Assembly (NCBI GenBank): GCA_051646105.1
Contig: JBOFCO010000093.1
Coordinates: forward strand, 1-31,999
From: JBOFCO01 sp051646105
Lineage (GTDB): Bacteria > Pseudomonadota > Alphaproteobacteria > Rhodobacterales > Rhodobacteraceae
DNA: 31,999 nt
Direction: 5' to 3'
Numbering within the stretch: the stretch's first letter is position 1; each line of letters starts with the position of its first letter. Positions 16,170-24,912 of this stretch are shown here, one piece after another. A program made the position numbers and the translations under genes. A model generated the notes under the pieces. That model searched no databases, was not told the DNA's origin, and was given only the letters and a program-made list of their open reading frames with translations.

Positions 16170-16215
16170 TTGTATTGATACAATCCGGAATTTTCTGATA
16201 GTGTATTGATACAAT
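16170..16215. promoter_or_regulatory. Repeated operator-like palindrome between DUF1127 and the MocR gene
   Basis: The word TGTATTGATACAAT occurs twice, at 16171-16184 and 16202-16215, in direct orientation with a 31-bp period (about three helical turns). Each copy is itself an inverted repeat (TGTAT-TG-ATACA). A third partial copy (TGATACAA) is at 16250-16257, over the proposed MocR start codon region. Tandem sites on one helix face are typical for MocR regulators, so autoregulation and control of DUF1127 are inferred. Confidence 0.75.
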
Positions 16216-16244
16216 TCTCATTCCACCGGGTCCATGGTTTTATT

Positions 16245-17654
16245 GTGACTGATACAAATTGGCGGCCAGATCTGGCGCAGTTCACCGGGCCGAAGTATCT
16301 GGCCCTGACCCACGCCTTGCGGGACGCGATCCGGCAGGGCGGGCTTCCCCAGGGTGCGAAACTGCCACCGGTGCGTGATCTTGCATGGGCCATCGGCCTG
16401 ACGCCGGGGACCGTGGCGCGGGCCTATACCATCGCCACTGCCGAGGGGCTGCTGGAAGCGGTCGTGGGGCGTGGAACCTTTGTGGCCGCGCAACGCCCGC
16501 AACTTGGTCCAAGCCAGCCCCTGCATGTCGAACGCAATCTTGACCCGCGCGGCGATGTGGTCGACATGCGGTCGCCGCAGCTGCCCGAGGTCGGCCAGAA
16601 TGCCGCCCTGGCGGATGCGATGCGGCGCGTGGCGGACGGCATCGGGCGGGACTGGCTGGAATATCCCTCGCTCCGCCGGGATGAACCTTTGCGGAACGCG
16701 CTGGTCGACTGGCTTTCCGACCGCCAGCTTGGCCCCATCGGCGCCGAAGATATCGTGCTGGCCCATGGCGGTCAGAATGCCATCAACATCGTCCTGCATT
16801 GCTGCCTGCGCGGTGACAGGCCCGGTGTGTTCATGGAGGAACTGGCCTATCCCGGCTTTCGTCACGCGGCGCGTCTGCACCGGGCCGATGTCGTGCCGGT
16901 GGCGCTGGACGAACAGGGGATGCGGGCGGACGCGCTGGATGCTGCCTGTCGCAGGCACGCGGCCCGCATCGTTTGCCTGACGCCCGAGGCACAGAACCCG
17001 ACGACGGCCCGGATGAGTGCGGACCGGCGGGCCGAAATCGTTGCCGTGGCCCGTGCCCATGATCTGCAGATCATCGAGGACGATTGTTATGTCGTTCCGC
17101 CAACCGATGTTCCGGTCCCCGCGCTGCGGGCGCTGGCGCCAGAACGCACCTGGTATCTGGCCAGCTTTTCCAAAAGCTTGTCCGCAGGTCTGCGCATGGG
17201 CATGATCGTGGCACCCGAGGGCATGGGCAATGCCGGTCGGCTGGCGGCTCAGCATGCGTTCTTCGGCATGGCCCGCCCGATGACCGACATTCTTGCCGAT
17301 CTGCTGGCCAGCGGGCAGGCCGCAATCCTGCGTGACCGCGTGAACGACGTCTATGCCGAGCGACTGGAAATCGTTGTGCGCGAACTGGGCGGGCACGGGC
17401 TGATCTGGCAACCTGGCCTGTCGTTCCAGTGGCTGCCGATGCCGATGGGCTGGCGGGCATCCACCTTTGCGCGAGAGGCAGAAGGCGCCGGTGTGCTGGT
17501 GCGTTCCGCCGATGAATACGCGCTCCCGCAGGGCCATGCGCCCAATGCCGTTCGCATGGCGCTGGCGGGCGGGATTCCTGTTGACCGCTTCGAGGGCGCG
17601 GTGCGCAAACTGGCCAGTCTGCTGCAATCCCCGCCGGGCGACCTGCCGATTTAA
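16245..17654 (+). CDS. MocR-type regulator: GntR winged helix fused to PLP aminotransferase-like domain
   Basis: A 469-residue fusion protein. The N-terminal GntR winged helix (about residues 12-80) includes GAKLPPVRDLAWAIGLTPGTV and the wing region ending GRGTFV. A fold-type I aminotransferase-like domain follows, with PEAQNPT, EDDCY and the PLP-binding lysine in SFSKSL (Lys310). Such proteins (GabR, TauR, PdxR) sense PLP or amino compounds and usually do not act as transaminases. GTG 16245 is chosen since the product then starts TDTNWRPDL, as I recall for homologues; upstream in-frame sequence overlaps the operator repeat. No ribosome site is seen. A polyamine-type transporter lies downstream on the same strand, so an amine or amino acid ligand is possible but unproven. 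Confidence 0.88.
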   Translation: MTDTNWRPDLAQFTGPKYLALTHALRDAIRQGGLPQGAKLPPVRDLAWAIGLTPGTVARAYTIATAEGLLEAVVGRGTFVAAQRPQLGPSQPLHVERNLDPRGDVVDMRSPQLPEVGQNAALADAMRRVADGIGRDWLEYPSLRRDEPLRNALVDWLSDRQLGPIGAEDIVLAHGGQNAINIVLHCCLRGDRPGVFMEELAYPGFRHAARLHRADVVPVALDEQGMRADALDAACRRHAARIVCLTPEAQNPTTARMSADRRAEIVAVARAHDLQIIEDDCYVVPPTDVPVPALRALAPERTWYLASFSKSLSAGLRMGMIVAPEGMGNAGRLAAQHAFFGMARPMTDILADLLASGQAAILRDRVNDVYAERLEIVVRELGGHGLIWQPGLSFQWLPMPMGWRASTFAREAEGAGVLVRSADEYALPQGHAPNAVRMALAGGIPVDRFEGAVRKLASLLQSPPGDLPI

Positions 17655-17806
17655 GGCGCAACCAGCACGAAACGATGCCGACTTTTGCGGCAGTTGCCCC
17701 CAAAAAATGCGACTGTCGGCTTCGGTCTTGCACGGTCGGGCTTTCCTTGTGCCGTGCCATATGCCAGCTTGCAGGAAAGTCTACGCGAAAATCGGGGGCA
17801 TCGCGC

Positions 17807-18703
17807 ATGGCGGCGGACAAGGCAGGCGGGCAGGGGCTTTCCCCCGACACCGTGAACGGGCTCCGGCTGATCAGCCCTACAGCGATCTACGCCATACTTC
17901 TGCTGGCCGCGCCACTGATCACCATTGTCGCCTATTCCTTCTTCAAGGATGGCAGCGGGGCAGAGCGGATCATCCGCGAATTCACCCTGTCCAACTATAT
18001 CGAGGCATGGACCAACCCGATCTACCGCTTCACCATGATGCGGTCGCTGTATGTGTCGATGCTGGTCACGCTGATCACCGTCCTTCTGGCCTATCCGGTG
18101 GCCTATTTCGTTTCCTTCCACGTTCAACCATCGCGAAAGTCGCTTTGGCTGTTCCTGATCACAATTCCCTTCTGGACCAGCTACCTGATCCGGGTGTTTC
18201 TCTGGAAGGTCATCCTTGGCTATAACGGCGTTATCAACTCCGGGCTGAAAAGCATCGGCCTGATCGAGGACCCGCTGACCTTCATCAACTACAACGTCGG
18301 CGCGATGGTGATGACGCTGGCCCATGCCTATGCGCCCTTTGCGATCCTGCCGATTTTCGTGGCACTGGAAAAGATCGACCGTTCGCTGCTGGAGGCCGGG
18401 CAGGACCTTGGCGAAAGCCGGTTGATGACCTTCTGGCGGGTTACGCTGCCGCTGTCGATGCCCGGCGTGATCGGCGCGGTTCTGATCGTGTTCATCCCGA
18501 CGATCGGCGACTACGTGACACCCGACCTGATCGGGGGCGGCAAGCTGCCGATGATCGCCAACATGATCGAATCGACGCTGCTGAAACAGGATAACAAGCC
18601 GCTAGGTTCCGCGATTGCCGTCACGGCCATGCTGATCGTGGCGATCGTCACGCTGATCTTCCTGCTGCTGAACCGGCGTTTCCTGAAAGGGCAGAGCAGA
18701 TGA
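17807..18703 (+). CDS. ABC transporter permease, PotB type (spermidine/putrescine-like)
   Basis: A 298-residue inner membrane permease with about six helices. The cytoplasmic EAA loop, LLEAGQDLGESRLMTFWRVTLP, contacts the ATPase. The pattern PFWTSYLIRVFLWKVILG is typical of PotB/PotH-type permeases for polyamines. ATG 17807 is chosen for its upstream GGGGG (17794-17798) and because the 44 in-frame residues before it are Cys-rich and unlike the family. The stop overlaps the next permease (ATGA). It forms an operon with the PotC-type and PotA-type genes. No periplasmic binding protein gene lies in the operon or nearby, so the substrate is uncertain. Confidence 0.88.
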   Translation: MAADKAGGQGLSPDTVNGLRLISPTAIYAILLLAAPLITIVAYSFFKDGSGAERIIREFTLSNYIEAWTNPIYRFTMMRSLYVSMLVTLITVLLAYPVAYFVSFHVQPSRKSLWLFLITIPFWTSYLIRVFLWKVILGYNGVINSGLKSIGLIEDPLTFINYNVGAMVMTLAHAYAPFAILPIFVALEKIDRSLLEAGQDLGESRLMTFWRVTLPLSMPGVIGAVLIVFIPTIGDYVTPDLIGGGKLPMIANMIESTLLKQDNKPLGSAIAVTAMLIVAIVTLIFLLLNRRFLKGQSR

Positions 18704-19506
18704 GGTTTCCCTGGCTCAGAACCTATGCCGTCGCTTATCTGATCTTCCTGTTCGCACCGATCATCCTGCTGCCGATCTTTGCCTTCAACGCCAGCAAGAT
18801 CATCGCCTTTCCGCTGTCAGGCTTTACAACCGAATGGTTCAAGCAGGCCTGGGGCAATGCGCAGTTGCTGGAAGCGCTGAAAAATTCGCTGATCATCTCG
18901 CTCACCTCTGCTGCGGTAGCGACACTTCTGGGCATTCTCGCCGCCCGCGCTTCCACCCGGTATGAATTCAAGGCCAAGGGCGGGCTGATCGGGTTGATCA
19001 TGCTGCCGCTGGTGCTGCCCGAAATGATCATGGCCATGTCGATCCTCGTGGTGCTGCTGGCCATCGGCATACCGCTGTCGATCTTTACCATCATCCTGGG
19101 ACATGTGCTGATCTGCACGCCCTTTGCCGTGGCGATCCTGACGTCGGCCTTTCAAAGCCTTGACCGTTCGCTTGAAGAGGCGGCAATCGATCTGGGCGAA
19201 ACACCCGCATCGACCTTCCGGCTGGTGATACTGCCGCTGGTTGCGCCGGGGATCGTTTCGGCCTTCCTGATCGCCTTTACCGTCAGTTTCGACGAATTCA
19301 TCATCGCCAACTTCCTTGGCGGCAGCGATCCAGTGCTTTCCGTCTATATCTACGGACAGTTCCGTTTCCCTGCCAAAGTGCCTGCCATGATGGCGCTGGG
19401 CACCTGTCTGGTGCTGGCATCGATCATCCTTCTGACCATCGCTGAATATTATCGCCGTCGCGGCATTGCCAGGACCGGCGGCAAAGATACCGGAGGCTTC
19501 CTGTGA
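18700..19506 (+). CDS. ABC transporter permease, PotC type (spermidine/putrescine-like)
   Basis: A 268-residue permease with six predicted helices and an EAA loop (LEEAAIDLGETPASTFRLVILP). The segment AFTVSFDEFIIANFLGG is characteristic of the PotC/PotI group. It is coupled to the PotB-type gene upstream by an ATGA overlap and to the ATPase gene downstream by a GTGA overlap, so the three products are probably made in equal amounts. It forms the second half of the membrane channel. The polyamine assignment is by family. Confidence 0.88.
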   Translation: MRFPWLRTYAVAYLIFLFAPIILLPIFAFNASKIIAFPLSGFTTEWFKQAWGNAQLLEALKNSLIISLTSAAVATLLGILAARASTRYEFKAKGGLIGLIMLPLVLPEMIMAMSILVVLLAIGIPLSIFTIILGHVLICTPFAVAILTSAFQSLDRSLEEAAIDLGETPASTFRLVILPLVAPGIVSAFLIAFTVSFDEFIIANFLGGSDPVLSVYIYGQFRFPAKVPAMMALGTCLVLASIILLTIAEYYRRRGIARTGGKDTGGFL

Positions 19507-20597
19507 CCGAGAAACCCACGATGATCGAGTTTCGGGATGTCCACAAATACTATGGCGACTACCACGCGCTGCGCGGTATCACCGCCACCATCAAGGCGGG
19601 GGAATTCTTTTCCCTGCTGGGACCATCCGGCTGCGGCAAGACCACTCTGCTGCGCACCATTGCCGGGTTCGAGGGGATTTCATCCGGCGCAGTGCTGATC
19701 GACGGCAAGGACATGGCCAACGTGCCGGCGAACGTGCGCCCAACCAACATGGTGTTCCAGTCCTATGCGATCTTCCCGCATATGAGTGTGGCACAGAATG
19801 TCGCCTTCGGCTTGCGCCGGGAACCCGGCAGCAAGGCCGAAAAGGCCAAGGCGGCCGAAGAGGCGTTGGAAATGGTCGGCCTGAAGGGCTATGGCGCGCG
19901 CGCCGCCCATGCGCTTTCGGGCGGCCAGCGGCAGCGCGTGGCGCTGGCCCGTGCCCTGATCCTGAAGCCCAAGGTGCTGTTGCTGGATGAACCCCTGTCC
20001 GCGCTGGACAAGAAGATGCGCGAGCATATGCAGGTGGAACTGATCAAGCTGCAACGGCAGGTCGGCATCACCTTCATTCTTGTGACCCACGATCAGGAAG
20101 AAGCGCTGGTCATGTCGGACCGCATCGCCGTGATGTTCGAGGGCGAGATCGCACAACTGGCCGACAGCGAAACCCTGTATCGCCGCCCCAACAGCCGCCG
20201 CGTCGCCGATTTCATCGGTACGATGAACTTCCTTCCCGCCAAGGTGCTGGGCGAAAGTGGCGACCAGATCGAGATCGACGTGCAGGGTTTGGGCAAGACG
20301 GCCATCGCTGCCAGCCAGGCCCCCGGCAAGGCCACCGGCGGCGACTCGGTGATCGGTTTCCGCCCTGAAACGCTGACCATCCTGTTCGACGGGCAGCAGG
20401 CGACAGACCGCGAAACCCCCGGCACGATCGAGGAAGTCGTCTATTTCGGCGACATGACCTATTACGACGTCAAGCTGGACGGTGTGGCATCGCCGGTGCG
20501 TATTTCCATGCGTAACGTCTTTGGCCGCCCGGTGCTGGATCGTGGGTCGAAAACGCGGGTGGCGTGGTCACCGGGGGCGCTGGTGATGTTCCGCTGA
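19503..20597 (+). CDS. ABC transporter ATP-binding protein, PotA type
   Basis: A 364-residue ATPase that drives the transporter formed with the two preceding permeases. Walker A GPSGCGKTT is at residues 40-48, the signature is LSGGQRQRVALARAL, Walker B is VLLLDEPLSALD, and the H-loop follows in VTHDQEEAL. The C-terminal third is a TOBE-like domain (from about residue 235) of the PotA/CysA type. GTG 19503 overlaps the upstream stop. The gene ends 12 bases from the convergent MsbA-like gene, with no obvious terminator between them. Confidence 0.9.
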   Translation: MTEKPTMIEFRDVHKYYGDYHALRGITATIKAGEFFSLLGPSGCGKTTLLRTIAGFEGISSGAVLIDGKDMANVPANVRPTNMVFQSYAIFPHMSVAQNVAFGLRREPGSKAEKAKAAEEALEMVGLKGYGARAAHALSGGQRQRVALARALILKPKVLLLDEPLSALDKKMREHMQVELIKLQRQVGITFILVTHDQEEALVMSDRIAVMFEGEIAQLADSETLYRRPNSRRVADFIGTMNFLPAKVLGESGDQIEIDVQGLGKTAIAASQAPGKATGGDSVIGFRPETLTILFDGQQATDRETPGTIEEVVYFGDMTYYDVKLDGVASPVRISMRNVFGRPVLDRGSKTRVAWSPGALVMFR

Positions 20598-20609
20598 CGC
20601 GGGGGCCGT

Positions 20610-22445
20610 TCAGCCCTCGGTCATCTGTGAATGCGCCGAACCGAACTGCTGGTCGAACAGGGTGCGGAAGGTGCCCTTCTGGGCCAGCAATTCATCTGCC
20701 GTTCCGCTTTCCACCACCTCACCCCCTGCCAGAACACAGATCTTGTCGGCCTGAAGCACGGTGGAAAGCCGGTGCGCGATCACGATCGTGGTGACGCCTT
20801 CCGAAATCTTTTCCAGCGCATCCTTGATAAGGGCCTCCGAAGTGGAATCCAATGCGCTGGTGGCTTCGTCCAGAAGCAGGATTTCGCTTTTGCGAAGGAT
20901 TGCTCGGGCAATGGCAAGGCGCTGGCGCTGCCCCCCTGACAGGAACGCGCCGTTTTCCCCGACCTGCGTATTGTAGCCTTGCGGCATCGCCGTGATGAAT
21001 TCATGCGCATGGGCGGCACGGGCGGCTTCCTGTACCTCTTCCTCGGTCGCATCGGGGCGGCTGCACCGGATATTCTCCAGAACCGTTGTGGCAAACAGGA
21101 AAGTGTCCTGCCCGACAAAGGAAATCCGTTCCCGCAGCGAACGATAGGTCACGCCGCGCACATCCTGCCCGTCGATCAGCACGGCACCGCTCTCGGGGTC
21201 GTAAAGCCGCATGACAAGGTTCAGCACAGTGGATTTTCCGCCACCCGACGGGCCGACCAGCGCGGTGGTCCTTCCCGCCTCAAACGTCAGGTTCATGTCT
21301 CGCAGCACGGGCGTTCCGTTCCGGTAGCCGAAGCGCACATCCCGCAGTTCGACCTTGCCCGGACCGGCCAGCAGCGGAACCGCATCGGCGGCTTCGGTCA
21401 TGGTTTCTTCCTGATCCAGCAGGTCGAACATCATCCGCACGCCGACCAGACCGGTTTCTACGCTGATCCGCACACGTGACAGCCGTTTGGCCGGTTCATA
21501 GGCCATCAGCAGGGCGGTGACGAAAGACATAAGCTGCCCGGCGCTGGTCGGTTCGCCGCCGAACAGGTTGACCGCGCTCAGGGTCACCACGGCGGCAATG
21601 GCAAAGCCTGACAGCGTTTCCATCAGCGGGCTGGCGATCGCCTCCAGCCGGGAAATCGCGTTTGCCCGCTGCTCCACCTGCAAGATTGCCGACTGCATCC
21701 GGTCGGTCATCCGTTCTTCCAGTGAGAACACCTTGATGATGCGGATACCGGCAGCGGTTTCACCCATCACCTTGATGATCTCGGCGAGTGAGGCGAGTTC
21801 CTTTTCCATGATGCCGCGAACCCGCTTCAGCAGAAGCCTGATGCCGAACATGGCAAGCGGCCCGACGACAAGCGAAACCATCGACAGGACAGGCTGCTGA
21901 TAGAACATCACGGCGACCAGCCCGATCAGCGTCAGGATATCTCTCGCTGCCGATGTCACCACCAGGTCGATGACCTTTCGCGCCGACTGGGCGGAATTGG
22001 TGACCCGCATCAGCAGGTTAGAGCTTTCGGTGATGTTGAAGAAGGAAACACCGTGCCGCAGCAGCTTGGCATAAAGCCTTTCCTGCTGACTGGCGACGAT
22101 GCGGTTTCCGGCCCGTGTCAGCGCCACGACCTGCACATAGTTGGCGATGCCCTTGGCGGTGAATATCGCCATGACCAGTAGGGCTACCTGAAACACCCGC
22201 GTCCGGTTGCCGGTATCGGTCATCGCGTCGACGATGCCTTCCATCACCCAGGCGGTCAGTGCCGAGGTGGCCGCGACGGCGACCATCGCCAGAACCGCGA
22301 TGGTGTAAAGCATCCGCTGCGCCCCGATGTTTTCAAGAAGCAGACGGCGAAGATAGTTCGGGCGAGCCTCGCGCGACTGGCCTTGACCTTTGGGCACGCC
22401 GGCAGCGGTGTCTGCCAGTTTCGCCCCGGGCTGTGGTATTGCCAT
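20610..22445 (-). CDS. MsbA-like ABC exporter (fused membrane and ATPase domains)
   Basis: A 611-residue half-transporter. A cytoplasmic N-terminus precedes about six membrane helices (residues 46-310). The ATPase domain has Walker A GPSGGGKST at 398-406, signature LSGGQ at 502-506, Walker B ILLLDE at 522-527 and the H-loop VIAHRLST. Architecture and length match lipid A flippase MsbA and related lipid or multidrug exporters; substrate cannot be told from this. A ribosome site (AAGGTGAT) lies before the ATG. It is downstream of tetR on the same strand with a 100-base gap, so the TetR protein may control it. The gene converges on the PotA-type gene. Confidence 0.88.
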   Translation of the reverse strand: MAIPQPGAKLADTAAGVPKGQGQSREARPNYLRRLLLENIGAQRMLYTIAVLAMVAVAATSALTAWVMEGIVDAMTDTGNRTRVFQVALLVMAIFTAKGIANYVQVVALTRAGNRIVASQQERLYAKLLRHGVSFFNITESSNLLMRVTNSAQSARKVIDLVVTSAARDILTLIGLVAVMFYQQPVLSMVSLVVGPLAMFGIRLLLKRVRGIMEKELASLAEIIKVMGETAAGIRIIKVFSLEERMTDRMQSAILQVEQRANAISRLEAIASPLMETLSGFAIAAVVTLSAVNLFGGEPTSAGQLMSFVTALLMAYEPAKRLSRVRISVETGLVGVRMMFDLLDQEETMTEAADAVPLLAGPGKVELRDVRFGYRNGTPVLRDMNLTFEAGRTTALVGPSGGGKSTVLNLVMRLYDPESGAVLIDGQDVRGVTYRSLRERISFVGQDTFLFATTVLENIRCSRPDATEEEVQEAARAAHAHEFITAMPQGYNTQVGENGAFLSGGQRQRLAIARAILRKSEILLLDEATSALDSTSEALIKDALEKISEGVTTIVIAHRLSTVLQADKICVLAGGEVVESGTADELLAQKGTFRTLFDQQFGSAHSQMTEG

Positions 22446-22500
22446 TCGCTAGATCACCTTGGGTTTCGCCCGACCGGCACAGGCGCTGAAATAGGGTGCG

Positions 22501-22536
22501 CGCCTGCCAAGATCAATCCGTCTTGGCGCACAGGCG
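22501..22536 (-). terminator. Possible hairpin after the tetR gene
   Basis: GCCAAGA (22506-22512) pairs with TCTTGGC (22521-22527) around an 8-base loop, and CGCCT (22501-22505) can extend the stem with AGGCG (22532-22536) past a 4-base bulge. No T-run follows on either strand. It may be a weak terminator or processing site between tetR and the exporter gene. Confidence 0.3.
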
Positions 22537-22545
22537 GGCACAACG

Positions 22546-23163
22546 TCAGGCATCGGGTGGCAACAGTCCCAGCCCGCGCAAATAGATGCCGATCCCGGCT
22601 TCCAGCAGCGCGTCCGGTGGAAACGGTGCGCGCGAACCGGGCGCGCCACGGGTGAACAGCTCGACGATGCCATGGCTCATCGCCCAGATATGGGCCGAAA
22701 ACATCGCCGCCGGGGGGCGACGGCTTTCGGGCAGGTGGCGCGACAGGTTTTCGGCGGCACGTTCCAGCACGGCGCGGGCACGGTCCGCTGCAAGGGCAAG
22801 ATCGGGCGTCGCGTGCAAGGAAATGCCGCTTTCGAACATCGCCATGTAGTGCCCGGGATATTTGCGCGCAAAGGCCAGATAGGCACGCCCCGTCGCCTCG
22901 AACGCGGCAAGGGCGGTGGTGCCGCCTGTGGCATAGGCATGTTCCATCAGGTCGGCAAAGATCGAAAAGCCCTGCCTTGCACATTCGGCCATCAGGTCAT
23001 CGCGGCCCGAAAAATGTCGATACACGGCTGCGGGCGTAACGCCTGCCTCCTTCGCGGCTTCCGAAAGGGTGAATCCCTGCGGCCCCAGCCGTTCGATCAG
23101 CCCGAGCGCCGCCTCGACCAATGCCTGCCGCAGATTGCCGTGGTGATAGCCGCGTTTGCTCAT
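22546..23163 (-). CDS. TetR/AcrR family regulator with WHG-type C-terminal domain
   Basis: A 205-residue regulator. The N-terminal DNA-binding domain (residues 10-60) contains the helix-turn-helix FTLSEAAKEAGVTPAAVYRHF. The C-terminal ligand domain carries the WHG-like motif (IWAMSHGIVEL). ATG 23163 is chosen since it begins MSKRGYHHGN, a common TetR opening; upstream in-frame sequence overlaps the ppk2 end. It lies ten bases after ppk2, so the two are likely cotranscribed. Such regulators respond to small hydrophobic molecules; the exporter gene downstream is an obvious candidate target, by inference. Confidence 0.85.
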   Translation of the reverse strand: MSKRGYHHGNLRQALVEAALGLIERLGPQGFTLSEAAKEAGVTPAAVYRHFSGRDDLMAECARQGFSIFADLMEHAYATGGTTALAAFEATGRAYLAFARKYPGHYMAMFESGISLHATPDLALAADRARAVLERAAENLSRHLPESRRPPAAMFSAHIWAMSHGIVELFTRGAPGSRAPFPPDALLEAGIGIYLRGLGLLPPDA

Positions 23164-23173
23164 CCCGGCCGGT

Positions 23174-24178
23174 TCATCCCTTGGCCTTCGGCCTGATCTC
23201 TGGCCCGCCGCAGATCTTGTCATCCGGTTTTCCGATGACTTTCAGGTCGCGGCCTGGATAGTCCACGGCGCGCAGAACGGTCTGGATGGCGGCGATGCGC
23301 GCCCTTGCCTTGTCATCCGACAGGATCACTGTCCACGGCGCGGTGCGGGAATGGGATTTTTCCAGCGTCTCGTCGATGGCCTCGCAGTAGGCATCCCATT
23401 TCTTCAGCCCCTCGACATCGATCCACGACAGTTTCCACTGCTTCAGCGGGTCCTTTTCGCGATCCAGGAAGCGCTTGAGCTGCTCTGCCCGGCCAACCTC
23501 CAGCCAGATTTTCACCAGCACGATGCCTTCGTCGATCAGCATCGTTTCAAAAGTGGGAAGCTGCTTGAAGAACCGCTTGCGCTGTTCGGGTGTGCAGAAG
23601 CCGAACACATGCTCGACGATGCCGCGGTTGTACCACGACCGGTCAAACAGCGCGATTTCCCCGGCGGCGGGCAACCAGTCGATATAGCGCTGGAAATACC
23701 ATTGCGCGGCTTCACGGTCGGTGGGCTTTGGCAGGGCGACGATATAAGCCGAACGCGGATTCAGGTTTTCGCGCATCCGTTCGATCGTGCCCCCCTTGCC
23801 CGCGGCATCGCGGCCTTCGAACAGCACGACAAGTCGCTGGCCTGTGGTGCGCATCCCGTGCATCATCTTGACCAGTTCGATCTGAAGCTCTTCGAGCTGT
23901 TTCTCTTCGTCGTCCTTGTCCATCTCTGTTCGGTAGGGGTAGTCGCGCGACAGGATTTCATCCTTGTCGGCGGTGGCAATGGCCTTGCGGACGGTTTCCG
24001 GGGCCTCGGTTTCGTAAAATTCCGTAATATCACCGACAAAGGGAATGGCGTTGGGATCGGTCTTGGCGGCATCGGTCGCGTCGGAAGCCGCGGGTTTCGG
24101 GTTATGTGCAGCGACCGGCTTGATCTTTGCCTTCGAACCGTCCGCTGCTTTCGACTTGTCTTTCGACTTCTTGCCCAT
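23174..24178 (-). CDS. ppk2: Polyphosphate kinase 2 (PPK2)
   Basis: A 334-residue PPK2, which uses polyphosphate to phosphorylate nucleotides (class I mainly ADP/GDP). Walker A GRDAAGKGG is at residues 122-130 and Walker B DRSWYNR at 179-185; the lid region follows. The first 45 residues are Lys/Ala/Asp-rich low-complexity sequence absent from the catalytic core. ATG 24178 has AAAGGTG about seven bases upstream and starts MGKKSKDK; two earlier in-frame starts lack such a site. It probably heads a transcript with tetR. The subclass (I or III) cannot be settled by eye, though single-domain length favours class I. Confidence 0.93.
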   Translation of the reverse strand: MGKKSKDKSKAADGSKAKIKPVAAHNPKPAASDATDAAKTDPNAIPFVGDITEFYETEAPETVRKAIATADKDEILSRDYPYRTEMDKDDEEKQLEELQIELVKMMHGMRTTGQRLVVLFEGRDAAGKGGTIERMRENLNPRSAYIVALPKPTDREAAQWYFQRYIDWLPAAGEIALFDRSWYNRGIVEHVFGFCTPEQRKRFFKQLPTFETMLIDEGIVLVKIWLEVGRAEQLKRFLDREKDPLKQWKLSWIDVEGLKKWDAYCEAIDETLEKSHSRTAPWTVILSDDKARARIAAIQTVLRAVDYPGRDLKVIGKPDDKICGGPEIRPKAKG

Positions 24179-24336
24179 GGCCGCACCTTTCAACGCTTTC
24201 ATTGAAGTATGGTGATTGTGTGGGCCAGCGCAATGCAGTGAACGCTTCGCCACCTTTTCACAATGAGAGTTTGCGCAAGGTCAATGACCGGGGCGACGCC
24301 ATCATGTATCGTCATGCAGCGAAAACCGGAGGGGAA

Positions 24337-24876
24337 ATGAACAGGATCAAACTACTGCTAGGGATTGCGACGATGACGCTGGCCCCCTGTCTTGCAGCGG
24401 CGAATACCTTGCCCCCCTTTGTGGAGGGGATGGAGTTTACGCTTCGGCAGGGAGAGGAATCCACCTTTACCTTCGATCTTGACCCTTGCGCCGGCTCCGG
24501 TGGCAACTGCCATCTTTACAGTTACTACGGCGGCGGCTGGACGGCATATGACAGCGACACCTATTGGGATGCCGTCGGGGGGAGCGGGTATGCGGGCCAA
24601 TGTCCGAATGACCGGCTGTGCATGACATTCTGGTTCTGGCCCGCAACCGTCGGGCACTGGGATTTCTTCTTTCATACGACGTATGAGGAGTGGTTCTATC
24701 TTGGGGGGGACGACACCGGTTCGGCCTTCGTCCACACGGAAGAAGGCTATATCTCCCATTACTTCAGTGTGACGGTGGTGCCTGCCGCCGTTGTTCCGCT
24801 TCCGGCTGCGGGATTGGCGTTCGGGTCTGCGCTGGCGGGGCTTGGCCTTTTGTGGCGCAGGCGCCGTTCTGCCTGA
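24337..24876 (+). CDS. Secreted VPLPA-CTERM protein of unknown function
   Basis: A 179-residue exported protein. Residues 1-22 form a signal peptide (MNRIKLLLGIATMTLAPCLA). The C-terminus has VPLPA at residues 153-157, a hydrophobic stretch (158-173) and RRRR (174-177): the VPLPA-CTERM sorting tail, a PEP-CTERM relative processed by an exosortase (XrtD type, as I recall). The mature domain is rich in Gly, Tyr, Trp and Phe, with four cysteines (51, 58, 89, 95) that could form two disulfides. I recognise no catalytic domain. The GGAGGGG ribosome site (24328-24334) decides the start. It diverges from ppk2. No exosortase gene lies in the window. Confidence 0.8.
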   Translation: MNRIKLLLGIATMTLAPCLAAANTLPPFVEGMEFTLRQGEESTFTFDLDPCAGSGGNCHLYSYYGGGWTAYDSDTYWDAVGGSGYAGQCPNDRLCMTFWFWPATVGHWDFFFHTTYEEWFYLGGDDTGSAFVHTEEGYISHYFSVTVVPAAVVPLPAAGLAFGSALAGLGLLWRRRRSA

Positions 24877-24884
24877 GGCAACTA

Positions 24885-24912
24885 ATCGGGCGGGTTTTCA
24901 GCTCCGCCCGAT
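24885..24912. terminator. Hairpin at the convergent 3' ends of the VPLPA gene and metA; loop holds the metA stop
   Basis: Arms 24885-24893 and 24904-24912 form a 9-bp perfect stem (ATCGGGCGG/CCGCCCGAT) with a 10-base loop that contains the metA stop codon (24898-24900). It begins eight bases after the VPLPA gene stop. No T-run follows on either strand, so termination strength is uncertain; it may serve both genes. Confidence 0.55.

Noticed and set aside
16218..17627. 469-residue open frame on the minus strand
   Set aside because: Antisense to the MocR gene with its clear PLP motifs.
17675..17806. N-terminal extension of the PotB-type permease by 44 residues
   Set aside because: The extension is Cys- and Arg-rich, unlike permease N-termini, and a good ribosome site precedes the internal ATG.
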